The translations under genes and the position numbers were made by a program. From Puffinus mauretanicus (Eukaryota; Chordata; Aves; Procellariiformes; Procellariidae): a DNA stretch of 64,000 bases. Under the pieces are notes generated by a model. The model searched no databases. It worked only from the letters and a program-made list of their open reading frames with translations, and was not told where the DNA came from. The stretch is taken from the NCBI GenBank assembly GCA_023333565.1, contig JAJKFH010003599.1, positions 992,001 through 1,056,000 of the forward strand. The letters are read 5' to 3'. Positions within the stretch are counted from its first letter, which is position 1, and each line of letters starts with the position of its first letter. Positions 1-12,094 of this stretch are shown piece by piece.

Positions 1-3000
1 AATAAAATAATGGAACTACACTACACAGTACAGTTGCTGTCTAATTTTCAGACTCAGGCACTTACGTGTGCTTATACCACTCCTGATAGTCCATTCAAAG
101 TGAATCTGCAGATATTCAGAATCTGCATCTTCTGTGCGTGTGCAATGAACGCTAAAACTAAAAAAAACAAGGGACTGATCTTCAGTGCCGCTATCTAACT
201 AAACCCTGCAAGATTTGCATTTTCATCAATTTGTTGAGTTAGAGTGAGATGTGTTTTCATGGCAGATACAGATTTATTTAGAGGAAACAGACACCTGAAT
301 TGTCAGGCTGTTTATGTACCTTGCTTTTTTCCAAGTGCTATTCAGCTTTTTTCTTTAATTTCCAGGGCATTTTTTGCACTAACCCAACCTCTATATTCCT
401 CACTTTCACCTGGAGTTGAGATACAGATAGGTCATAGACCCTCATCCTCAACAGTTACATGCATGTATGAACCAAAGGGAGTTAAAAACACACGAGGGTG
501 TTTGGAAGACTCATGTCTTGTCCTCCAGCCTGTGGCAGGACATTCCCACAGAGAGCAACAGGTGACACTAATGAAAATCTGGGGTAGGTGACACGAGTCC
601 GGTTCCCTCATTCTGCGATATAACCCAGAGAATGCAAGGAGAACAGGGCTGCCATTCCCGTCCATCTTGAGATAGGGAGCTGTCTGCCCCTGAGAAGGAG
701 GTTATGGATACTCTCTAACCTAACGGCTAGAAGAGGAGAGATACTTCTCATTCTACCTAAAGTGTAAGAGGATCAGATAAATGGTGGAAAGGAGTCTTTT
801 ACATCCCAGTTCCTAGTCTGGATCAACAGAGTCACATCTAAGCTCCTTAGCGTTGCCGCTCCTGGGGGGCCGGCAGCAGCACGTTGGAGCAGGGAGGCTC
901 TCTGGTCGGAGTTATAAAGAACAAACAACCACAGTGTCCGTCCATCCCCAGTTTAAAATCTCTGAGCACAGTGCAGGCCAGAGGGCTAAAAACCCCATAA
1001 GCATCAGCAGGACAGGCAGAGGGACAAGCAGAGCTCAGCTCAGGCCATGCTGCTGCCTAGAACTGCATGCCTGATTAATCCAGTTGCAATTGTTTTAGGC
1101 ATGAAGGCACCCCACCAACATCCCATTACTACTCTTCTGACATTTCCTTTTCTGTTTACTCCATGGTTCTCTGCTTGTCTTTGCCTCAGTAACTTCTTTA
1201 AACTCTTTGTAGATAGCTTTCCCACAGTCACCGATCAGACTCATTGCTCAGCACTGGCATTAGCAGAAGACATTTAAAAGGTACTGCGTATCTTCTGGAC
1301 CTTTCTGATAGAGAGTTGACCCTGACTAAGGGTAGGGAAATGAACTCTGTGCTTCTTGGTTTTGTAGTACTCTGTGTCCCACAAGTCTTCGCAGCGCAGT
1401 CACACAACCACATTTCTTTCAGATGAAAAACACTAAGCAGTTCCCTGCAGAAATGCGAAGACAAACTGCAGCTCGTAGGGATGCTGGGTTCCTGGTCAAA
1501 GAGCTGCAGAACCACAACCCATCGTGTTTCAGAGGAAGGAGAAATCCTTAAAACCAATTGAGGAATTGAAAGAAATCCTTCACCCAGTACCACACTGTTT
1601 CTCCGCCTTTTCACCCAAGGCTTGATTTGCTTCAGCTTAGTCATACGTGGGGTAGGTACATCTGAACACCTTTTCCAGGAAGAGAATGAAATGTGCAAAC
1701 TCATAACTACAATAATAATGCCTAGCTCACGTATTGTGTAGATAAGAAAGCAGGCATCAGTGAAAGTGCATTTCATTCAGATAATTAGATCCTGCTGACA
1801 TTTTCTGTGGGAGTAAGTTAAGGAGACCCAGTGATTCTAGCTGTTGTTCAGATACCAAAGAGGAATATGAAGTAATTGCAGCTTACCATAAATAAAGCTG
1901 ACGTGGAGCAATGCTTATTTCAGTCATGACTTTATTTTCGCAAAGACTGCGAAGATTAACTTTATCACCGGGAAAAATCACTCTTCTTTAACTTAACCTA
2001 ATGATTTTTCAGGGCCATGTTGTTGCTCTAGCTAATCAAGCCACATGACACACTAGGGCCAGGTCCTAGCAAGATTCAGTAAGCTAGTGAGGAACACGGA
2101 GCCCTGGTGGACCTGGTGGTTATGAGGAGCAGGTTAGGCTGGCTGGAAAAGTAGTGGGTTCCCAGGGGAGTGCTGGGTATGTTTGCCGGTGGGCCGCATC
2201 TTCACGAGACATAAGTTCCCCCTGCAAACTTTGCAAAGACCTGTCTGTGACACGCAGAAGTCAACAGGAGTTTTGCTACAGCTTTCAATCAGTGCAGCCT
2301 ACAGTGATGTATCTCCAGGGGCAAAAATGACACTGGGAAAGTTGCTTTTACAGTATCCATTTTCCATACGATCGGCATACTGTCTAGTGGTTACTGCATA
2401 CACCTGATTGCCAGGACTCCTCGACCCCGATCCTTTCGCTCACTAGCTTGCCACACGGCTTTCTCACTTCTCTGCTTCCTTTCTACAGGGAAAGGTTTTA
2501 CAAAAGGTTGTGAAATTCAGTATTTGTAAGAAACTTGGGATCTATTATGTAAAGGCTCTCCACAGAGGCAAGGTTTTTTTTGTTCAAAACCTTAAAGATA
2601 TTGTGCAGGGCCCTTTTTATTTAAATGAAGCCATCAAAACATACACTGTATACACTAAACTATTCCTTCTAACACCTTAGTCAGATGGTGTAAAGATGGT
2701 TCATGTTAAACATGTTTGGAGTAGGAACTTTCAGCAGAAGGCATCTGCTGGGAGGCTTTGCAAATCTGTGTAAGTACAATGCACAGATTGTGGCTGGTAA
2801 ATTAGGAAATAGCTGTATTTTTTTAATGTAGATGTTAACAAAAGTGTGCCATGTCTCTCCCAGATGCAACACCATTCGTCTTTGTAATTGTATTCCAATA
2901 GCACAGTTGTGGCACAAATCTTTTTCTCTTTTCTGTCTACAGATTAGAGAGTTGGCAAGAAACAAAGGTGTTGAGATGGCGATATGTAACTTCACACAAA

Positions 3001-6000
3001 GAACAACAAAACATGTGGCAGGAGAGAGGAAGAAGACACTAGCAAGGATACTCTTGGACTTTTCCATGCCAGAGCAACAGTGATGCTATTGGCCTAGCCT
3101 CAAGCCCAGCCACAGCTGGGCTGGGAGGGCTCCAGAGCTCAGTTCTGGTCACTCCAGAAGAATTCTGGACCCTCTCACCATAACTGATCTTCAGCCCAGA
3201 GACGGCACGAAGGTGGTGAGAAAACTGAGGCAGAAATACGATTTTGTGCTTTATTGTTCTTATAATTTCTATATTGTATTCATTGTGCTGCTAAGTAAAG
3301 AACAATCATGATTTAAGAAACTCCATCCCTTCCCAATGAGAATAAAATACAAGTTATGCAGCATAATTTGAGGACAAGTTTAAAATGTGTCTAATCCCTT
3401 TTTATGTCTCAGGTCCTGAGTACTAAGTTCAACACACTTGAATAGCAACATGATTTTTGAAGAATTGAGTACACTTCTTTAGATTATGGCACTTCCCAGC
3501 TGTCTTAAATGAAGTACATGCAAACAGAAGAATCTCTTGAAAACTTTAACTGAGTATTCTTGCTGTTCAGTTCTTTGGAGAGATCACTTCGTTACAGTGT
3601 TTGTTCTTTTATATGAGAACACTGACTGTGCTTGTGGAAGATCTTTAACAGGCTTTATTTGCAATGTTAAATCACTGAAGGGAAAGTTAAATACAGGAAG
3701 AAGAATCTGTGTACACAGCATCCTAAGGCATGTGGACACAAAACCTCTACTTTTATTTCAGGTCCAGCTGCCTATAAATTTTTGCAGGAGGAATATGACT
3801 CTTAGGCCTCTGAAAACCTGTATGTTTCAATACTTTACTTTCACAGATGCAATAAATTGTCTCTAGAAGATTCACCATCACCCACACATTAACTCGTCAC
3901 CTTGAATAATAAAGTTCACAAACATAATTTCATCTTTTCCATGCTGAGTTGCCTGAATAAAACAAGAGCACATCACAGTCCTTTTATTTGTAGCTTATAT
4001 ACTTTGTAAACAGCTTTGCCACAAACAATCTGCAACATCAAGGTAATGGGACATTCTTTTCAAAGTTCCCAGGCTTACAGTCCTCGTTACTATTTACACA
4101 TAGCAGCACTGAAATATTGCAATTAGTGGAATGAAGTTTGGAACAATGCATCCAGAGGAACAATCAAGTCTGATTGTCTCGGAAGATGCAAAAGCTATTA
4201 GTGATCCCATGAAGTATTAGGAAGGTTGATCCTGCTTTGGTAAACAGCCTGGCACTTCCAGCTCTTGCTTTTTACTGACAAGGCTATCAGAAATGGCACA
4301 TTTGTCACATATAATTGAAAAATGGCTATCTGCCTTCTCAGAACTTCCTTTCTTTTAGGTTTGCTGAGAGATATGCAAAGCACATTTATGCCTGGCACAT
4401 TGGAATGTTAAATTCAATTTTCTAATGTCTGCCACTAGCTTGGGGGAAAATAACACACAGGTTCTTTCATGTACCCTGGGGACTATCAAGGAAAAACAAC
4501 AGTCCCAGAAACCACTTGTGCTGCTGTGCTTTCAGGGCACTGAGGTTAAGAAGAATTTGTACCAAAAAAAAACCAATTACAAATACACTTTGAGACAGTC
4601 AGCTCCTGAAAATGCTTTAAAAGACAGTTGCATGAATTTTCAAAGGCAGATGTATGCAGATATTTTACATGCGCATCCTGTACTTACCTTAGGTATGAGT
4701 CATGGCCACACAGTTCAGCTGTTTGGAAAACTAGCTTCTGACATGCTGCATCAGATTGGCATATGCAAACATAGGCATCCATAAGGGATGTTAAAATTGT
4801 GAGACTCTGACTCCCTGTAATCCATATGGCTCCAAACCCCCATCCCAAGCTGGCACAAGACACTTGCAGGAAGGACCAGTTTTATTTCCATCACTCACCA
4901 CTTCATCCTACTGCATCAGTGGGACTGGTTGCAAATTCAGGACAAAAAGGAAAGCGGACTGGAGCCCCATGGAAATAACCATTCGTGATCCAAGTGCCAA
5001 GCTGACTCATCAGCTCGAACAGTCGCTCAGTTTGTGGGTTTTTTACAACATGCTCCCGAAGGTAACTTTGACTCGGTTGTGACAGAGCCCTGTGGCACTG
5101 AGCCACAGATCCCAGGCATTGCTCTTCATCATCCCTTCAGAAGGGATCTCACAACTCTCCAGGTGGAGATGAGCTTTCTGCCTCCGAGCACAGCATCTTC
5201 CCTAAACAATCAGGCAGAGGAGTCAGCATCCGTTGTTGTGATTGAGAGATGGTGATTCACTGCTGGGGGAAGGTGGGAGATGTTGCCAGTTCAGCATTGC
5301 AGGCTCGTCGCAGGACATGGGAAGAAAGGATAAACTCCGATGAGAAGAGGTTAAATAAAACAACTTTCCTGCATGTGGAGATGAATTCATCCCCTCTGCC
5401 CTTACCTACTGTCACCGTATATACCCAGGCAAGACTCATTGTCATCCTTTCCACCGCAGCAGTGTGAGGCAAGACACGAAGAGACCAAAGCAGTTTCAGC
5501 AGGGCAGCGGCGAGCAGTGTTGGTGAGGAGGCAGCTGCATGTGTCCTGTTCTCTGAGATGTGGCTGCCCTTGCCTTTGGTCCTCACCTCCTTGTCTCTCC
5601 CCTCCCAGCCAACGCCTTGATGGCGGTTAGCAGCTAGGAAATAGCACTGGAGGGTGATGGAAGCTGGTCGTTGTGACAGACCTCTTAAAATGAGGATATT
5701 GAGAAGAAAAAATTCTGCTGCTTTTTGGAAACGTTTTTCCAGCTGCCAGGACAATTTGTCGATGTAGTTGCCAGTCTTTGAGGATGAGAAATGTAAGAAA
5801 TCAGCTGCTTCTTACTGGTGTAAATGACAGCAAATCTCTATGGATGAAAACAGCACACTAGTTAGGCTCACTCATGGGGCAAACTCATCAAGACTTTTTG
5901 GGGACATTTTTTTTTTCTCTGAGCCTGCTTTAATGAATTGCAAGCCATGACACCATCTCAGACACACCTGTCTCCCTTTTTCCTACTTTACCTCATTTCT

Positions 6001-7000
6001 TGCTGTGCACCCTCCTTTCTGCATGCATTCAAAATCATTCACGTACATAAATCCAAAGAGATCCACAGGAGCTACACACCTGGCCCATTAGGCACTCAGG
6101 TGGCCTGAAACTCTGACCCAGCTGTGGAACAGCCTCTATTGAGCCTGGAAGGATGTGTCTTCAAGGCCAGACCATTATCTGCAGGTACTAGCGCAAAGAT
6201 AGCCATAACACTGGCCCTTACAGAGCTAGACAGCACTGTGCACATACAGAAAATAGGACTGTGGGGCAGAAAGTTGTAAAGCCTCTCAAATGCAACATGT
6301 ATCTAGGCTTGGCTTTTCCACTGCACCCTTTTCTTCCCATATTGCATGGAACATACTGCAGCAAAATCAATCAAGGTATGAAAAAATGTAGCTAAGTGGA
6401 GTACATATCTGATGATCTGCATCATCAGATGCTGAGATACCTTTAAAAAAAAAAATCACACTTTTAAGGTTCTTTAGAACTCACAGTAGTCTTTTTCTGG
6501 TTATTATGCTGATGCAAAAATGATGTGAAATAGCTTGTTGCTTCACTGTGATGTTAAATAGGATCCTGTCTGCACTCCAGAGCATCCTCAGTGAAGACAG
6601 AAAAAAGCAGCACAAAGGGAAATGTGATTTCCAACCTAGCAGTTAGGATATTCAGATGAGCAAGGAGAGGACTGCTTGCTTATTTTTGCTCCCAAAACAG
6701 TCTGTGTAGTTTACACAAGTATTGAATAAATGCAAAAGCCATTTCTGGAGCCTGGGTCACACGACTGTCAAGAGAGTGAAACATCGCAGTCCCTCTTGGG
6801 CTTCCTCCCATAAAGCTTGAACTCTTCCTACACAGTTGGACCCATGCATCTTCTTCCACCACTGTCTTCATCGCTACCACTTGAAAGGGAATGAGTGAGT
6901 CCCATGTCATCCCAGCTGCCTGTGACGCAATAGCCCCAAACTCACATGCTGACCTTTTAAACAGACTTGCTTATTTTTCTGTAACAGCCTGATTTATCAA
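1..7000. other. Gene-free stretch, no recognised gene
   Basis: I see ordinary AT-rich vertebrate-type non-coding DNA. No open frame here has a recognisable domain or a run of protein-like composition. The longest, a minus-strand frame at 1228-1776, has neither. A small perfect inverted repeat (8-bp arms 3103-3110 and 3115-3122, 4-nt loop) lies in a short GC-rich patch. A polypyrimidine tract ending in CAG at 2942 resembles a splice acceptor, but no matching donor was found. Near 5810-5830 a short run reading 'tggtgtaaatgacagc' may be a scrap of the ancient repeat described at 24.6 kb. Confidence 0.6.
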
Positions 7001-7073
7001 GAAAGAGATTCAAGGGGAGGGTCTGATCTATCAAGTTTGATTAGGAAATGAGTTAACCCCGCAGTCAGACCAC

Positions 7074-7260
7074 CCAATCAAGGCAGAAGCCAAACTGGGT
7101 TGCCCTAGGTAACGGTGATAAAAGAGAAGCTAGTATAAAAGGAGTGATGATGGGCAGGGGTGCTTCCTAGGATGGGGTAAAATGTACCTAAAGATATAGT
7201 GCAATATAGCTAAAAAGAATTAGGTTTCTCCTTTCTCTTCTCTTTGAATGCTTTCAGGTA
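7074..7260 (+). promoter_or_regulatory. Candidate TATA promoter with CCAAT box and RFX-type X-box
   Basis: Seen directly: CCAAT at 7074-7078; gttgcc-cta-ggtaac at 7099-7113; TATAAAA at 7134-7140; and CAG|GTAAAG, a near-consensus splice donor, with the exon ending at 7257. The middle element is an inverted repeat with one mismatch. It matches the RFX X-box half-site pattern, in which two GTTGCC-like half sites point at each other across a spacer of 1-3 bp. Order and spacing (CCAAT, X-box, then TATA about 20 bp on) fit a short core promoter with a start near 7165 and a first exon of about 90 nt. X-boxes are known in promoters of ciliary and MHC class II genes. No protein can be assigned to a downstream transcript. 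The same 3' boundary also has a polypyrimidine tract ending in CAG, so 7257 could equally be a splice acceptor. Alternatives are a chance grouping or a decayed LTR promoter. Confidence 0.33.
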
Positions 7261-9225
7261 AAGTAGTGTGTTTGCGGGAACTAGAGATTGTGCAATAGGT
7301 TAGTGTTTAGGGAACATAACTTGAGAGCAGAAGTAATGAAGTGGGAAAAGGGATCCTTCCACAGAGAAGAGGTTTGAGATTATAAGCAAACATTATAGCA
7401 ACACACAGGACTAGTTGGGGGGTGGGAAGAAGCTGTCTGCACTTGAGGTCATCTCTGCTGCTTCAAAAATGGGCCACACGGGAGCACTACCTCTGGGTTC
7501 CCAAGCCTAGGGATTTTCTCTCTTCCCTTAGTTGAAGTGACCACTCTACCTGTCAAACTGAAATCTCCAGCTCATCTGACTCATTGCACAACACCATCTC
7601 TTTTATGTGAAGTACAAAACTGCTTACAGATGGTGCTTTTTGTTTAAAAAGCAATTAAGACTCTCTTTTTTACCTTACACATTACTAATGACTGAGCTAG
7701 CCTGCTTCTACTAAACTGTTACCATCTTATTATTTTCTACATCATTCAAAATATATGGCCCCTTCTGAATGGCATCTTAAAGAAGAATGAAAGATCTTGA
7801 TTATTTTTCCCCTCTGATCACAAGTCCTATTTATAGGCTTATCCTCTGTACTTCTGCATGCCCCCCTTCAAATCCAGCAATGAAGCAGAATCTGTGTGTG
7901 CTTCCCTTCCTTCAGCACCCAGATGTGCTTGCCAGGCCTAATGCTAAACAAGAGGTGGGAGATGTATCTTCCCTCAAGAGACCCAGCCTCCTATTGAACG
8001 AGAGCTCTCCCTTTTGCAGGGAAGGAGGGCAAAAGTGTCATTTCAAACAACGTGGGAGGATAACATAGCCTTAGCAGGCCACAGTAACCTTCAGTAATTA
8101 TATCAGCCATCTGACACTGATTTCTCACACTAGTACGGGAAAACTGTTGCCAGATATAAAGAAAATTGCTTGCCTATACCAATGGCTTTTGCTGTATCAA
8201 GATAACCCACTGGGCCTCTGCAAACCTTGATGCCATCACAAAAGTCTCACCTGTGTGCAGAACTGACTTAAGAGCTTCAGCTGGCTTAATGATCCCTCAG
8301 AAGAGGAAGGGCTTTAGCTAATAAAGGTAGGAGAAAAGACTTTGAAGGTATTGAAGAGGAAGAAAGTAGCAGGGGTTGCTCTTTACTGGTCCCATCTCTA
8401 GCGAGAGAAATATGCCCTTCATCAAAAACACTCAGTAAAGGATTTTTTCCAGAAATGATGAGAACGCACAAGTTTCTACTTGACATTTTACACCTAGAAA
8501 TGTAAATATTTGCATGAAAGGACATGTAACATATCAGCTATCCCAATAAAAGCAAAAGTATTGTTCAGCTTAATGAAAAGCGAGCATAAAATAGAACAAA
8601 AGAATAAACAACTGCTCACTCACAGTTCCCTCCTCTGGAGAGGCCACGGCTGCAGACTGTTTCCCTGCTGTCTATTGCATATTTTAAAAGGGGTGATTTG
8701 CAACCTAGAAACAGATATTTTGAGTGAAGAGACAAGATACACTGAAAAGCTGAGGCTGGACTTTTCGTTTCTTTGGCCGCAAGGCTTATGAAATGGCTCT
8801 TTCTGCTTCGCACCTCCAGGTGAAAAGTTGAAGAGCTTTTGTGCCAAGCTATGAAAGAGGAAAAGGTTTCCTACTAAAAAGCAAGGAAGAATACAAGGTA
8901 CCTTGTACGAATCATAGAAATGAAGTATGTTGTATGAACTAGCAGTACCAAGGCCACGGAGGTAGCATGTGTTACGGCTATTTACCTGTGTCACTGCTGA
9001 GGTGGGAACTGGCTCCCAAATACAGGAGCGCTCTTCAGTCCCTCTCCTAAGTTTCTTCTTCCCCTTTCTCCTCTCAAAAGACATGGCACCACGAACCAGC
9101 AGGTGTGTTACCTGCAGCGAGAGTGTTTTCTGGAAGGGTGGGATGGGAGAGAAACAGCCAGGAATAAGGGAACTGTACGTTTACAAGATGTTGATCTCAT
9201 TTTTTTCTTTTCTTTGGGTTAATTG

Positions 9226-9245
9226 TTTATTTATTTATTTATTTT
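9226..9245. repeat. (TTTA)n microsatellite
   Basis: About five consecutive TTTA units inside a T-rich stretch. Simple-sequence repeat; no function implied. Confidence 0.85.
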
Positions 9246-12065
9246 AATTAAAAATTACTACTACCTTGCCTGCTTGTAAAAAAAATGTATTGATTTGTGG
9301 GGAGAGAGAACTTCCAAACTTAGAGGTGTACCCGTAGAAAGGGCCCTTATACCCACCTCGTGAAAAAACTGTGCGTTATGACAATCTGGCGTCTCACCAC
9401 CATGACACTGGACCTCCCAGGGATGAACAAGCTCAAATCTCTGCTGGACATTTTGGCCGGTACAGAGAGTGCTCACACACTGATGTATGATCCACAGAGC
9501 CCACACCTACCTTACCAGGTCCTTCAGACATTCATGTCACGGCACACTTGGGACCAGGCACAAAGGTTTGAGTCACTCCTGTAAGAGCCCCTGCGTTAAT
9601 GCACCTGATGGACGCAGCTTTCAGGCCACCACCTCCACAGCTGCCTGCCGAGGAAGAAGCAGCACAGCTTACAAACGAAAACAAAACACGGAGCGGCACT
9701 TACGCTGATGAACACAAGTTCTAGCTCCGGCACGAGAAACATTTTCTTCTTTTCTCCTCAAGGAAATAACGTCATTAGGAAATGAACAAAGATTCCTTCA
9801 GGACACCTGTAGCAGCTCCCAGAAAGCACGGTAGCATCTCTCAGCAGTTATTCCATCTCCTAAATGGTTGCAGTCCATAAGGTATCGGGCGGTTCAGACA
9901 CAAGTGCTTCTTTTAAAGCAGATATTCACTGCCAGACCTGAACGACTGGTTTCTGTTTTACTCATGTCTGCCAAGACCTCACTCAGTAATCATGAGAAGA
10001 ATCTCTCAGCATTGGGGAGGAGGAATATTTTTTTTGTTTGTTTAGGGGACAGGGACGTTGGAAGCAAAACTGGTTCTTTATATGAAAGATTATGCACACA
10101 GTCCATCAATCTTCTTAAAAAGCTTTTCGGGTTTGGGCTGAGGTTTTCCCAGTCACTTATTTTAGTCTGGCTTTACTAACAGTGGTTTGATGTGATCAGT
10201 CTCTGTCATGTTTCTGGACAGGCTGACTCAGCTTCCTCAGTGGAACTAAGCAATTTAAGGAAGGAGGGAAGGCAGACCATCTACTCTGTCTCCGTCTGTG
10301 CATCTGAAGGCACAGAACAGACTCTGCAATTATTTGCTGATGCCAGTTTCTGATGCTGTGGCCCATTTTTCAGATGGGCTGATTATGAATTCTGTAGCCA
10401 GGTTCTATTTCCTAGCATTAGAAGTAATACCGTCTCACCATTATCCTCTCAGGGTTTACTCTCACTTTTAGCTCATGTTGACCACCATCAGAAACGGATG
10501 CAAGATGAAAAGGTCTGTCATTTAAATCCAGGAGAATATTTGTTACATCTAGGCAGGTAAAATAAATTAAGAACAACTAATGACTACACCTCAACAACAT
10601 TGTTTTTCCACACAGAGCTTTTATTTGTCCAGGGATATTTGCAAACACCAAAGAGAGATTTGAATTTCACTTTTCAGCCCTGCCCATCAGCTACTAGTCC
10701 CATGCAACTATCACTCCCTGCGCCTGTGGTTTCCAACGCACGAGCCTGTGAGGAGGCTGAGCTGGAGTGTCCTGCTCTCTCTGCTTTCATCCCAGGTTTG
10801 GTGATTATGCTTTTGATAGGAAAGTATCTGATGCATCCGAGCAGCTGCTTTTGCTCATCCATTCATCTCTGGTAGCTTCAGCATCATTTGGGTTCCTGGG
10901 TCCATGTTTCCAATTTATCTTAGTTTCCAGAGCAACCAAGCCTCGTTCTTAGTGCTTCTTCTCCGCTGATTTGGTTATGTCTCTGCTTCCTGCATATTCT
11001 GATTTCTCTGCAGTGCTGAAGACTGGTATCACAGGCTTGGAGAAAAAAAATCCCAGTGCCTGAGTCCTTTTTTTTTCCTTTTTTTTTTTTTTAAGAGACA
11101 TTACATTTGTGGCTTTTCTTCCTTCAATGTTTGCCACATTTACTGGTGTGTTGGAGGACTGGCACTGCATTTTTCCCATTAGATTTCCCCTTTAGTAGGG
11201 TCCCTCTGACCTTATTGCACTCTCCAGTAGAACAACCTCTTTTACTGGTATTTGGGGATTATATCAGTGAAAAGATACCATTGGTGGAAGTGGCATTGTA
11301 CATATGTTTTCATTTTCTGACACCAGTGTTTGTGTTGCTGCTGTTCTCCTTTCTTGTACATGTAAAAGTCTCACAGGATTTTTCCTAAAATGCTAATTTT
11401 CTGGCTATCCAGCCCTTCCATGCCTCTCCCTGTGAAGCCAACCGCATTGGGTAACTGTTACCCTGCTCCATGTACACGCCTGTCCCTCCCTTCCTTTGAT
11501 CTTCTCTGCACTGGTTTCTTCATGCATTTTGCAGTACAGTCAAAGCCATCCGACACCCGAAGTTACCTGTACGACACGGGGAGGCAGGGGATCCCAGGAG
11601 TGATGTGGTGTGTACCCAGGCCGTGTGGTATGCAGTGCATCCAGCATTAGGGACTCGGTCAGCTTCAGGGAAACATGACAAGATCAGCTTGCTCAGAGGT
11701 GATTCAGCACAATTTTATGTTCATCCTCTTAGCACTCATACATTCATTTCCTTAAAACTCAGACAGTGGACTCTTAACCAGATTTAAACTCAACTCTTTT
11801 TAATGCTTAATATGTCCAGCTCTCAGTGTCCACACAGATCAACTGTGAAATGGGGAGAAAAAATGGCCCAAGAGTGTGTAAAACTTTTGTAGTTATAAAA
11901 AATAAGCATAAAGCCAGAGTGCTTCAGAACAATTTTCCTTCAGCCTTATAGTAAAGCTGCATTGTAAGTCTGTCAACAAAATCTGTTCATTTTCTTTGTT
12001 TCTACCCTAAATTCATTCTTTCCTCAATAGCTAAAATTCAAACAGTATTTCAGTGGAGTCTGAAG

Positions 12066-12094
12066 CTCTCCCCTCTCCTCTCCTCTCCTCCCCC
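12066..12094. repeat. (TCTCC)n pyrimidine repeat
   Basis: A pure pyrimidine run of 29 bases built from CTCTCC/TCTCC units. It could adopt a triplex under superhelical stress, as homopyrimidine tracts can, but there is no sign of a functional role. Confidence 0.8.

Noticed and set aside
1228..1776. 182-codon minus-strand frame
   Set aside because: No domain, no start context, and composition like the flanking non-coding DNA. Frames of this length can occur by chance across a window this size.
2921..3083. Good splice-acceptor tract ending at 2942 with a short open frame after it
   Set aside because: No donor follows and no upstream exon was found. AATAAA near 3341 could make it a terminal exon, but single acceptor-like tracts are common.
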